Of a stretch of DNA of 20,805 bases, positions 13,611 through 20,805 are shown piece after piece (positions within the stretch are counted from its first letter, which is position 1; every line of letters starts with the position of its first letter). The DNA is from Sphingomonas sp. GTDB taxonomy: Bacteria; Pseudomonadota; Alphaproteobacteria; Sphingomonadales; Sphingomonadaceae. The notes beneath the pieces were generated by a model. That model worked only from the letters and a program-made list of their open reading frames with translations. It did not search any database and had not been told where the DNA came from. The stretch is taken from NCBI GenBank assembly GCA_025935515.1, contig JAICVC010000015.1:1-20805 (forward strand), written 5' to 3'. The position numbers and the translations under genes are program-made.

Positions 13611-15938
13611 CCTTTCGGCAGCCGCCACGATGCGCTTTGAAACGTCCGCGATCTCTCCGTCGGTGAAGCTCTTTTCGAGCGGTTGAAGCGTGACCTCGAA
13701 GGCGAGGGACAGGCCCTCGGGAGACTCGAAACGGTCGAACAGCCGGACGCCGCTGATCGCCGCCTTGTCCGCCCCCCGGATCGCGCGGAGCAGGCTTTCT
13801 GCCGGCAGGCCGCCCGGAACCAGGAACGCGAAGTCGCGGGTCAGGGCCTGCAGCGCCGGCGGCGCGTAGGCGGTGCGGCCATGGCCGCTCGCGCGCGACG
13901 CCGGAATCGCGTCGAGATAGATTTCCGCCGCCACCGCGCCGGCCGGGGCGTCGAGGCTTTTTGAGAGGCTTGGGTGGAGCTCGCCGAAAGCGGCGACGAT
14001 CGTCTTTGGCCCGAGCCCCAGTTTCGCCGAGCGGCCTGGGTGCCAGGTGGGGCCGGCGTCAGCGAAGACCTGGAGGTTGGCGACCGGCGCTCCGGCGGCG
14101 TCCAGCAGCGCCAGCACTTCGGCCTTGGCATCGAATGCGTCGAAGCCTTTCGCCTTGCCCGACTGCCAGCTACGCGGTTGGCGATCCCCGGCAAGGAGCA
14201 GGCCCAGGGTTGGGTGCTCCTGGTCGCCGTGATAGCGGCGGCCGATTTCGAACAGCCGCACCGAGGTTGCACCACGGTCGACGTTGCGGCGGCTTGCAGC
14301 GATCAGCCCTGGGAGCATCGAGGGCCGCATCACCTTCATCTCTTCGCTGATCGGGTTGGCCAGCAACCACTCCGATCCCCCGAACACCGCAGCCTCGCTG
14401 TCCGAGATGAAGCTCCAGGTTATGGCCTCGTCGAGGCCGCGCGCGGCGGCGGTGCGTCGCACGCGGCGTTCGATCAATTGCGACCGCGTTGCAGTCGGCT
14501 TGGCGACGCCCGCCGCGCGGTCGAGCGGGGTCGAGGGCACCTGGTCATAGCCGACGATCCTCGCGACCTCCTCGACCAGGTCGGCCGGACCTTCGACGTC
14601 ACGCCGCCAGGTCGGAATCGTCACCTCGTTGCCGCTAAGCTCGAAGCCCAGGCTTTCCAGAATCTCGCGCTGCCGCGCTTCCGGCACGTCAATGCCTCCG
14701 AGCGCCTTCGTGCGGCCGTAGTCGAAGGTGACTGTCCGCTTCTCGACCGGCGGATTGCCCGCGTAAATCGACGCTGAGGGTTCGCCGCCGCAGATGTCCA
14801 GGATGAGCCCGGTGAGGATCGCGAGCCCCTCGTCGAGGAAAGCGGGATCGACCCCGCGCTCGAAGCGGCTGCGGGCGTCGCTGACGAGGCCCAGCGCCTG
14901 GCCGGTGCGCGCGATCCGCGCTGGCGTGAAGTAGGCGACTTCGAGCATCACGTCGGTCGTCGCCTCGCTGACGCCCGAATCCTCGCCCCCCATGATCCCG
15001 CCGATGTCGTGGACCTGGGCATCGTCCGCGATGACCGTCATGAACGGCTCGAGCGTGTATTCCTTCTCATTCAGCGCGAGCACCTTTTCGCCCGGCAGCG
15101 CGGCACGGGCGTTCAGGCTGCCAGCCAGCTCCGCGACATCGTAGGCGTGCGCCGGACGGCCATGTTCGAGCATCACGTAATTGGTGATATCGACGAGCGC
15201 CGAGATCGGCCGCTGGCCCGCCGCCTTCAGCCGTCGCTGCATCCAGTCCGGCGACGCGCCATTCCTGACGCCTTTGATCGCGCGGCCGAAGAAGGCGGGG
15301 CAACCGTCAGGATCCTCGATCCTGATCGGGACCGGGCAAGGGAAGCCGCCTTCGATCTGCGGGATGGCGAGCGGGTTCAGAGTCCCCATGCCGGCGGCGG
15401 CGAGGTCCCGCGCGATCCCGCGGACGCCCATGCAGTCCTGCCGGTTCGGCGTCACGTTCACGTCGAACACCGGGTCGTCGAGCCCGGCATATTCGGTGAA
15501 GGCGGTCCCTACGGGTGCGTCGCCTGGAAGCTCGATGATCCCGCTATGATCGTCGCCCAGCTCCAGCTCGCGCGACGAGCACATCATGCCATGGCTCTCG
15601 ACCCCGCGGACGGCGCGAACCCCTAGGGTCATGTCGCTGCCGGGAATATAGGCGCCGGGCGGACCGAAGACGCCGAGCATCCCCGCATGCGCGTTGGGCG
15701 CCCCGCAAACGACCTGGACCGGGCCCTCGCCCGCATCGACGGTCAGCACCTGAAGCTTGTCGGCCTGCGGATGCTTTTCCGCGGTCAGCACCCTGGCGAC
15801 GCGGAACGGCGCCAGGGCTTCGCCGGGATTGCTGACGTGCTCGACCTCGAGGCCGATGGCCGTCAGCTTGTCGGCGATCTCCGCCGCCGAAGCATCGGTC
15901 TGGAGGTGCTGGCGCAGCCACTCGAAACTGAACTTCAT
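13587..15938 (-). CDS. pheT: Phenylalanyl-tRNA synthetase beta subunit
   Basis: The 784-residue beta subunit joins PheS in the (alpha-beta)2 enzyme that charges tRNA-Phe. The start MKFSFEWLRQHL is typical, followed by the tRNA-binding OB domain (about 40-150, with HPQADKLQV and VVCGAPNAHAGM), the B3/4 editing domain (about 210-380), the B5 domain (about 400-470), a catalytic-like core (to about 680) and the C-terminal FDX-ACB anticodon-binding domain (about 690-783, with ALTRDFAFLV and SFTDGEI). Length is normal. Its ATG overlaps the pheS stop (ATGA), implying coupled translation and equal subunit supply. The 3' end overlaps plsC on the other strand. Confidence 0.96.
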   Translation of the reverse strand: MKFSFEWLRQHLQTDASAAEIADKLTAIGLEVEHVSNPGEALAPFRVARVLTAEKHPQADKLQVLTVDAGEGPVQVVCGAPNAHAGMLGVFGPPGAYIPGSDMTLGVRAVRGVESHGMMCSSRELELGDDHSGIIELPGDAPVGTAFTEYAGLDDPVFDVNVTPNRQDCMGVRGIARDLAAAGMGTLNPLAIPQIEGGFPCPVPIRIEDPDGCPAFFGRAIKGVRNGASPDWMQRRLKAAGQRPISALVDITNYVMLEHGRPAHAYDVAELAGSLNARAALPGEKVLALNEKEYTLEPFMTVIADDAQVHDIGGIMGGEDSGVSEATTDVMLEVAYFTPARIARTGQALGLVSDARSRFERGVDPAFLDEGLAILTGLILDICGGEPSASIYAGNPPVEKRTVTFDYGRTKALGGIDVPEARQREILESLGFELSGNEVTIPTWRRDVEGPADLVEEVARIVGYDQVPSTPLDRAAGVAKPTATRSQLIERRVRRTAAARGLDEAITWSFISDSEAAVFGGSEWLLANPISEEMKVMRPSMLPGLIAASRRNVDRGATSVRLFEIGRRYHGDQEHPTLGLLLAGDRQPRSWQSGKAKGFDAFDAKAEVLALLDAAGAPVANLQVFADAGPTWHPGRSAKLGLGPKTIVAAFGELHPSLSKSLDAPAGAVAAEIYLDAIPASRASGHGRTAYAPPALQALTRDFAFLVPGGLPAESLLRAIRGADKAAISGVRLFDRFESPEGLSLAFEVTLQPLEKSFTDGEIADVSKRIVAAAERLGARLRA

Positions 15939-16996
15939 GCGCCGACCCCGCCCGACAGCGTCGGCACGTCGAGCGCGCGGAAGCCGTAATGCTTGAGCCA
16001 GCGGATGTCGCCGTCGAAGAAGGCGCGGAGGTCGTCCATGCCATATTTGAGCATCGCAAGGCGATCGATGCCGCAGCCGAAGGCGAAGCCCTGCCACTCG
16101 TCAGGGTCCAGGCCGACATTGCTGATCACGCGCGGATGGACTATGCCGCTGCCCAGCACTTCCATCCAGCCTTGCTGCCCGCCGACCACGCGCCGGCCCT
16201 TTTCGATCGACCAGCCCACATCGACCTCCGCCGAGGGCTCGGTGAAGGGGAAATAGGAGGGGCGCATGCGCAACACGACGTCGTCACGCTCGAAGAAGGC
16301 CTTGAGGAAAGTCTCGAGCGTCCACTTGAGGTGGCCGAGCGTGATTCCCTTGTCGATCACGAAGCCTTCGACCTGGTGGAACATCGGCGTGTGGGTGGCG
16401 TCGCTGTCGGAGCGGTAAACCCGGCCGGGCGCGATGACGTAAATCGGCGCGCCGTGGCTTTCGCCAGCCCGGATCTGGACCGGCGAAGTGTGCGTGCGAA
16501 GCACATAGGGCTCTTCCCCAGGGGTTCGCGGCTCGAGGTAGAAGGTGTCCTGCATCGCCCGCGCCGGGTGGTCCTCGGGCATGTTGAGCGCGGTGAAGTT
16601 ATACCATTGGGTCTCGATCTCGGGCCCTTCGGCGACCGAGAAGCCCAGGTCCGCGAAGATTTCCGCAAGCTCGTCCATCACCTGGCTGACCGGATGGACG
16701 GTGCCGCTGACCGTCTCCGGCGCCGGCAGCGACAGGTCGATTGTCTCGGTCGCGAGCCTGCTCTCCAGCTCGGCCGCTTCGAGCGATGCCTTGCGTTCCG
16801 CAATCGCGCCAGTCACCTTCTCGCGCAGCGCGTGCACCTTCGGCGCCTCCGCCGCCCGGGCACCGGGGTCCATCGAACCCAATGACTTGAGCCTGGCGGT
16901 AATTTCCCCCGACTTGCCGAGCAACGCGACCCGCACGGAATCGAGCTCCGTGAGGTCGCTTGCAGCGGCGATGCGGTCGAGCAGAGCGTCGGACAT
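15935..16996 (-). CDS. pheS: Phenylalanyl-tRNA synthetase alpha subunit
   Basis: The 353-residue class II catalytic subunit has a helical N-terminal arm (about 1-90) and the catalytic domain: motif 1 region TVHPVSQVMDEL (99-110), RTHTSPVQIR (167-176), motif 2 VYRSDSDATHTPMFHQVEG (193-211), the phenylalanine-pocket region EVLGSGIVHPRV (279-290) and motif 3 GFAFGCGIDRLAML (303-316). It opens the pheST pair. There is no rplT upstream, as is common elsewhere; instead a divergent DUF5996 gene starts 52 bp away. Any leader controlling expression must fit within that short gap. Confidence 0.96.
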   Translation of the reverse strand: MSDALLDRIAAASDLTELDSVRVALLGKSGEITARLKSLGSMDPGARAAEAPKVHALREKVTGAIAERKASLEAAELESRLATETIDLSLPAPETVSGTVHPVSQVMDELAEIFADLGFSVAEGPEIETQWYNFTALNMPEDHPARAMQDTFYLEPRTPGEEPYVLRTHTSPVQIRAGESHGAPIYVIAPGRVYRSDSDATHTPMFHQVEGFVIDKGITLGHLKWTLETFLKAFFERDDVVLRMRPSYFPFTEPSAEVDVGWSIEKGRRVVGGQQGWMEVLGSGIVHPRVISNVGLDPDEWQGFAFGCGIDRLAMLKYGMDDLRAFFDGDIRWLKHYGFRALDVPTLSGGVGA

Positions 16997-17048
16997 TGTG
17001 TGCGGCCTCTAGCAATGCCGCGCTGCAAAATGCAAAGTCGCCATCGCG

Positions 17049-17960
17049 ATGAGCGACTGGCCCGAGCTGAGCGTCGAGCGCGATCATGAAACCCTCGCGG
17101 TCTTGCACCTGGCGGCGCAAATGCTGGGCAAGATGCGCGTCGCTCATGCGCCATGGATGAACCATGGCTGGCACGTCGCGCTCCAGCCCAACGCGCGCGG
17201 CTTCTCGACTCTTCCGACCGGTTCGGGCGATGGCCGGAGCTTTACGCTGACGCTGGATCTGTATCGTCACGCGATCGTCCTGTGGGTCAGCGACGGCTCG
17301 CGCGAGGAGGTGCCGCTCAACGCCGGCAGCATCGCGGCGCTCCACCGGCGGCTGATCGCGATGCTCGACGACCACGGCCTGCCGTCGGACTTCAACGGCA
17401 CGCCCAACGAGATCGAGGACGCGATTGCGTTCTCCAAGGATAATGCCGCGCGTGACTACAACCGCGATAGCGCGGGCCGAGTCAGGGAAGTGTTCGGCGC
17501 GATTCTGCCGGCCTTCGCGCGCTTCCGCGCAGGCTTCGCCGGCAAGGCCAGCCCCGTCCAGCTATGGTGGGGGAGCTTCGATCTCGCTGTCAGCCGCTTC
17601 TCGGGCCGGAAGGCGCCCCCGCATCCAGGCGGTCTGCCCGGCCTCCCCGACCGGATCACGCGCGAGGCTTATAGCCACGAGGTGGCGAGCGCGGGCTTCT
17701 GGGTCGGCGGAGCGACCCCGACCGAGCCCTTCTTCTATAGCTACATCTACCCGGAGCCGGACGGCTATCGGACGGCGAAGGTCGCGCATGGCCGGTACGA
17801 CGAGGGCTACGGCGAATATGTCCTGCCTTACGCCGATGTGCGCCGGTCGGACGCTCCGGCGGCCATGATGCTCGACTTCTTCCGATCGGCGTACGACGCC
17901 GGCGCCAACCTTGCGAAGTGGGACCGCACGGCGCTGGAACGGGAGCCGCTCGCGCCTTAG
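17049..17960 (+). CDS. DUF5996 family protein
   Basis: This 303-residue soluble protein has no signal peptide. It begins WPELSVERDHETLAVLHLAAQMLGKMRV, includes WMNHGWHVALQP and LWWGSFDLAVSRFSGR, and ends YGEYVLPYADVRRSDAPAAMMLDFFRSAYDAGANLAKWDR. These conserved blocks match my memory of the DUF5996 family, for which I know no biochemical function. Conserved Trp, His and Asp/Arg residues could form an active site but this is conjecture. It is divergent from pheS and convergent with the ScfR-type regulator, overlapping it by 4 bp, so its genomic context gives no pathway clue. Confidence 0.85.
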   Translation: MSDWPELSVERDHETLAVLHLAAQMLGKMRVAHAPWMNHGWHVALQPNARGFSTLPTGSGDGRSFTLTLDLYRHAIVLWVSDGSREEVPLNAGSIAALHRRLIAMLDDHGLPSDFNGTPNEIEDAIAFSKDNAARDYNRDSAGRVREVFGAILPAFARFRAGFAGKASPVQLWWGSFDLAVSRFSGRKAPPHPGGLPGLPDRITREAYSHEVASAGFWVGGATPTEPFFYSYIYPEPDGYRTAKVAHGRYDEGYGEYVLPYADVRRSDAPAAMMLDFFRSAYDAGANLAKWDRTALEREPLAP

Positions 17961-19369
17961 GTCGGAACGAACGGGTAAGGGGAAATCGACTTGCGGTTCT
18001 CCTCGACCGCAAGCATCCGCCCGGCCGGCGGAGTCGCGCGATAGGCGCATTGCAGCCGCGGGCAGATCGCGCACGCCGGGCCGACCGGAGTGGCCGGCGT
18101 GTTCATCAGGTCGAGCCCGTCCGCGTAGGCGATCCGGCTCGCATGTTTGACGTCGCATCCGAGGCCAATGGCGAGCAGCGCGTCGTCGTGGATGTCGGGC
18201 CGGATCGGCCGCTCGATCGTGCGGCTGATGGTGAAGAACCGGGCGCCGTCCGGAGTTTCGATCAGCTGACGGATCGTCTGCCCCGGCGTCTGGAACGCCG
18301 AATGGAGGTGCCAGCGCGGACAGGTGCCGCCGAAGTGCGAGAAGGGAAATCTCTCGCCGGCGTAGCGCTTGGAGATGTTTCCCGCCGGGTCGACCCGCAG
18401 CATGAAGAAGGGCACGCCCTTGGCGCTTGACCGGCCGAGCGTCGTGAAGCGGTGCGCGATCTGTTCGACGTTGGCGCCGAACTGCGCGGTCAGCCGGTCG
18501 AGCGCATAGCGGTGCTCCTCGGCGGCGCGGAGGAACTTGCCGTAGGGCATGATGATCGCGCCCGCGGCATAATTGGCGAAGCTCATGTGCAGCAGCCGCC
18601 GGCTGCCGGGGTCGGGCGGCCGCGCAGCTTCGAGCATCCGCGCGATGATGGGCGCGAACTCGAGCAGCGCGAGCTGATAGGCGATGCCGAAAGTGCGGTT
18701 CTCGGGCCTAAGCAATGAGGACAGCATTAGCAGGCGCCGCTGCGGATCGTAATGCTGGCTCGCATCTTCGAGGACTTCGGGATCGACGACGCGGACTTCG
18801 ACGCCCCACGCCTCCTTGAGGCGCTGGCGCAGCGGCTCGGAGACCGACAGCGGATGGTTGAGCGCACCGCCCAACGTCTCCGACGCTTCCTCGAGCTCGG
18901 GATAATGGTTGCGCTGCGCCTGGATGTAATCGCGGACCCAGGTCTCCGGCGTGATCAGCGAGCGCGGATCGGCGCGGCGCTCCTCGCCCGAGGGCCGGCG
19001 CTGCATGTCGCGGACGGCGGTGTAGAGGCGTGCGATGCCTTCCGCGACCGACGGGGCATTGTCGGCCAGCTCGACCAGCTCGTAGCGGCTGATGCCAAGG
19101 TCGGCGAGCATCGGGTCGGAGAAGATTTCGCCGAGCTGCGTCGCACCGCCGGTATCGCCCCCCTCGGACGCGAAGCTCTTCACGTCGACGTCGAAGGCCT
19201 CCGCCAGCCGGAGCAGGATCCCGGCGGTGACCGGCCGCTGGTTGCGCTCGAGATGGTTGAGATAGGAGCCCGAGATGCCGAGCTGGTCGGCCATCTGGCT
19301 CTGGTTGAGGCCGCGGTCGCGGCGCAGCCGCTTCAACCGCGCGCCGAGGAAGAGCTTGCGTGGCAGCAT
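17957..19369 (-). CDS. XRE-family short-chain fatty acyl regulator (ScfR/RamB type, DUF2083)
   Basis: From the ATG at 19369 the protein is 470 residues. A Cro/C1-type helix-turn-helix occupies about 8-63 (LNQSQMADQLGISGSYLNHLERNQRPV). A middle IrrE/ImmA-like domain follows with NYAAGAIIMPYGKFL, then the DUF2083 C-terminal domain with FGGTCPRWHLHSAFQTPGQ, GCDVKHA and a cysteine-rich end GPACAICPRLQC. This architecture is that of RamB/PrpR/ScfR regulators, which sense acyl-CoA or related metabolites and control acetate, glyoxylate or methylcitrate genes. It is divergent from aceA, its likely target, across a 126-bp shared region. Upstream in-frame codons to 19429 give an atypical N-terminus and would cover the regulatory region. 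Ligand and direction of control are not shown by the sequence. Confidence 0.9.
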   Translation of the reverse strand: MLPRKLFLGARLKRLRRDRGLNQSQMADQLGISGSYLNHLERNQRPVTAGILLRLAEAFDVDVKSFASEGGDTGGATQLGEIFSDPMLADLGISRYELVELADNAPSVAEGIARLYTAVRDMQRRPSGEERRADPRSLITPETWVRDYIQAQRNHYPELEEASETLGGALNHPLSVSEPLRQRLKEAWGVEVRVVDPEVLEDASQHYDPQRRLLMLSSLLRPENRTFGIAYQLALLEFAPIIARMLEAARPPDPGSRRLLHMSFANYAAGAIIMPYGKFLRAAEEHRYALDRLTAQFGANVEQIAHRFTTLGRSSAKGVPFFMLRVDPAGNISKRYAGERFPFSHFGGTCPRWHLHSAFQTPGQTIRQLIETPDGARFFTISRTIERPIRPDIHDDALLAIGLGCDVKHASRIAYADGLDLMNTPATPVGPACAICPRLQCAYRATPPAGRMLAVEENRKSISPYPFVPT

Positions 19370-19397
19370 TGACAGTGAAGTTGTCAAACAATTTACA
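19369..19397 (+). promoter_or_regulatory. Candidate aceA promoter and overlapping operator
   Basis: TTGACA (19369-19374), a 17-bp spacer and TTTACA (19392-19397) form a plausible sigma-70 promoter for aceA. TTGACA is also the left arm of an inverted repeat with TGTCAA (19382-19387), spacer 7. The minus strand reads TTTGTAAATTGTTTGACAA, AT-rich like sites of RamB-type regulators. A regulator bound here would cover the promoter and its own start codon. Confidence 0.45.
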
Positions 19398-19423
19398 AAA
19401 ACACAAGTCACGACCCGACATAT

Positions 19424-19441
19424 CCGCACTTTTCTGTGCGG
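19424..19441 (+). other. Hairpin in the aceA leader
   Basis: CCGCAC-TTTTCT-GTGCGG is a perfect 6-bp stem with a 6-base loop, 54 bp before the aceA ATG. There is no T-tract right after it, so a terminator is unlikely. It may be an mRNA leader structure or a second protein-binding palindrome. Confidence 0.4.
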
Positions 19442-19495
19442 CTTTCACCGCCCCGATGGGTTTTCCTGCGACTCGACAGGTACAGGGGATGAGTG

Positions 19496-20776
19496 ATGCG
19501 TGATTTTGGGCAGGTAGTGGCGGCTCCCGAGGGGCGATTCGACGGGATCGAGCGGCCGTACGGCGTCGAGGAAGTGCTGAAGCTGCGCGGCTCGATCCCG
19601 ATCGAGCATACGCTGGCCCGTCGGGGCGCGCTGAAGCTGTGGGAGATCCTCCATCGGGAGGAGCCGGTGCGCGCGTTGGGCGCGCTTAGCGGCAACCAGG
19701 CGATGCAGATGGTCCGCGCCGGGCTCGAAGCAATCTACCTGTCCGGCTGGCAGGTCGCCGCCGACTCGAACGTCTCGGGCTCCATGTATCCCGACCAATC
19801 GCTTTACCCGGCCAACTCAGGTCCCGAGCTTGCCAAGAAGATCAACAAGACGCTCGCCCGAGCCGATCAGATCGAGCATCTGGAAGGCGGAGCGAAGCGC
19901 GACTGGTTCGCGCCGATCCTCGCCGATGCCGAAGCCGGCTTCGGCGGGCCGCTCAACTGCTTTGAAATCATGAAGGCCTATATCGAGGCCGGCGCGGCGG
20001 GCGTTCACTTCGAGGACCAGCTCGCATCCGAGAAAAAGTGCGGCCACCTCGGCGGCAAGGTGCTGATCCCGACCCAGGCCGCAATCCGCAACCTCGATGC
20101 GGCGCGGCTCGCCGCCGACGTCTGCGGAGTGCCGACCATCGTCGTCGCCCGCACCGACGCCGAAAGCGCCAAGCTGATCACTAGCGATGTGGACGAGCGC
20201 GACCGGCCCTTCATCACGGGCGAGCGGACGCCCGAGGGCTTCTACCGCCTGAAGGACGGCACCGGCCTCGACCATTGCATTGCCCGCGGCCTCGCCTTCG
20301 CGGCCCATGCGGACCTGATCTGGTTCGAGACCAGTCACCCCGATCTCGAGGATGCCCGGACCTTTGCCGACGCGATTCACGCGCAATTCCCGGGCAAGCT
20401 CCTCGCCTACAATTGCTCACCCAGCTTCAACTGGAAGGCGAAGCTCGGCGATGACGTCATCGCCCGCTTCCAGGCCGAGCTCGGCGCGATGGGCTACAAG
20501 TTCCAGTTCGTGACGCTCGCCGGCTTCCACAGCCTCAACCATGCGATGTTCGAGCTCGCGTCCGACTACCGCGACCGCGGCATGGCAGCTTATTCCGAGC
20601 TGCAGGAAGCCGAATTCGCGAGCGAAGCTGCGGGCTACACCGCGACCCGCCACCAGCGCGAGGTCGGCACAGGCTATTTCGACGCGGTCGCAACCGCGGT
20701 CTCCGGCGGGAACAGCTCGACCGTCGCGCTCAAGGAATCGACCGAAGCCGCCCAGTTCGTCGTCGCGGCCGAGTGA
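19496..20776 (+). CDS. aceA: Isocitrate lyase
   Basis: The 426-residue enzyme splits isocitrate into glyoxylate and succinate, the first step of the glyoxylate shunt used for growth on acetate or fatty acids. The catalytic motif KKCGHLGGKVLIPT has its active-site Cys at 182. Other family blocks are SGWQVAADSN (83-92), the substrate and Mg region DWFAPILADAEAGFGG (136-151), VHFEDQLASEKK and VARTDAESA. Length fits the bacterial class. AGGGG at 19484-19488 is seven bases before the ATG at 19496; a GTG just before it (19493) would add one residue. It is divergent from the ScfR-type regulator. Confidence 0.96.
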   Translation: MRDFGQVVAAPEGRFDGIERPYGVEEVLKLRGSIPIEHTLARRGALKLWEILHREEPVRALGALSGNQAMQMVRAGLEAIYLSGWQVAADSNVSGSMYPDQSLYPANSGPELAKKINKTLARADQIEHLEGGAKRDWFAPILADAEAGFGGPLNCFEIMKAYIEAGAAGVHFEDQLASEKKCGHLGGKVLIPTQAAIRNLDAARLAADVCGVPTIVVARTDAESAKLITSDVDERDRPFITGERTPEGFYRLKDGTGLDHCIARGLAFAAHADLIWFETSHPDLEDARTFADAIHAQFPGKLLAYNCSPSFNWKAKLGDDVIARFQAELGAMGYKFQFVTLAGFHSLNHAMFELASDYRDRGMAAYSELQEAEFASEAAGYTATRHQREVGTGYFDAVATAVSGGNSSTVALKESTEAAQFVVAAE

Positions 20777-20785
20777 GGGAGGAAA
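20777..20785 (+). promoter_or_regulatory. Strong ribosome-binding site for the next gene
   Basis: GGGAGGAAA starts at the base after the aceA stop codon and is followed, after two bases, by ATG at 20788. It supports a real gene immediately downstream, co-transcribed with aceA. Confidence 0.7.
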
Positions 20786-20787
20786 GC

Positions 20788-20805
20788 ATGGGACAGCGTT
20801 ACTGG
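20788..20805 (+). CDS. Start of an unidentified gene downstream of aceA (cut by window end)
   Basis: Only six codons are visible (MGQRYW). The strong ribosome-binding site and the 11-bp gap after aceA indicate an operon partner. Six residues are too few to name the product. Confidence 0.55.

Noticed and set aside
1..20805. CRISPR array, insertion sequence, rRNA, riboswitch
   Set aside because: No regularly spaced repeats, transposase motifs, rRNA segments or recognisable riboswitch cores were seen on either strand.

Overview
This GC-rich window has the gene content and start/stop architecture of an alphaproteobacterium, most likely a sphingomonad (Sphingomonas or a close relative). Reasons: the YcgN/YgjP pair, a proline/glutamine-tailed class A penicillin-binding protein, a zinc-ribbon/DUF3426-like gene divergent from ftsEX, a DUF2083-type fatty-acyl regulator divergent from isocitrate lyase, and the DUF4402/chaperone/usher set. 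The assignment rests on recalled family patterns, not on a search.

Layout. 1-401 (-): 5' part of a secreted ankyrin-repeat protein. 462-1590 (+): ycgN-like cysteine-cluster protein overlapped by a YgjP-like zinc metallopeptidase. 1546-3696 (-): PBP1A-type peptidoglycan synthase, convergent with and overlapping the metallopeptidase. 3807-9281 (+): five genes that look like a non-classical chaperone-usher fimbrial locus: three secreted DUF4402 proteins, a PapD-type periplasmic chaperone and a 900-residue usher-like outer-membrane protein with an SdrD-B-like domain. 9316-9402 (-): tRNA-Leu(GAG). 9568-9786 (+): a 72-residue secreted peptide. 9796-10680 (-): zinc-ribbon membrane protein. 10794-13610 (+): ftsE, ftsX, a YdcF-like gene and plsC, joined by 1-4 base overlaps. 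13587-16996 (-): pheS-pheT. 17049-17960 (+): DUF5996 protein. 17957-19369 (-): ScfR/RamB-type regulator. 19496-20776 (+): aceA, followed by the first codons of another gene.

The most interesting region is 3.8-9.8 kb. All three DUF4402 proteins end with the classical pilin beta-zipper signature: a glycine exactly 14 residues from the C-terminus and a tyrosine at the penultimate or last position. This makes them credible substrates of the adjacent chaperone, although they are not classical fimbrial subunits and the usher is not a standard FimD. A perfect 23-bp inverted repeat, ATGGTTGA-N7-TCAACCAT, occurs twice, once before the third DUF4402 gene and once before the chaperone, and looks like a locus-specific operator or RNA element. 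A CtrA-like box lies in front of the locus. A tiny secreted protein beyond the tRNA shares the N-terminal strand pattern of the pilins and a penultimate aromatic residue.

The rest is mostly housekeeping: cell-wall synthesis, FtsEX division signalling, phospholipid synthesis, phenylalanyl-tRNA charging and the glyoxylate shunt. Three convergent gene pairs overlap at their 3' ends (45, 24 and 4 bp) with no room for intergenic terminators. No insertion sequence, CRISPR array or rRNA was seen.
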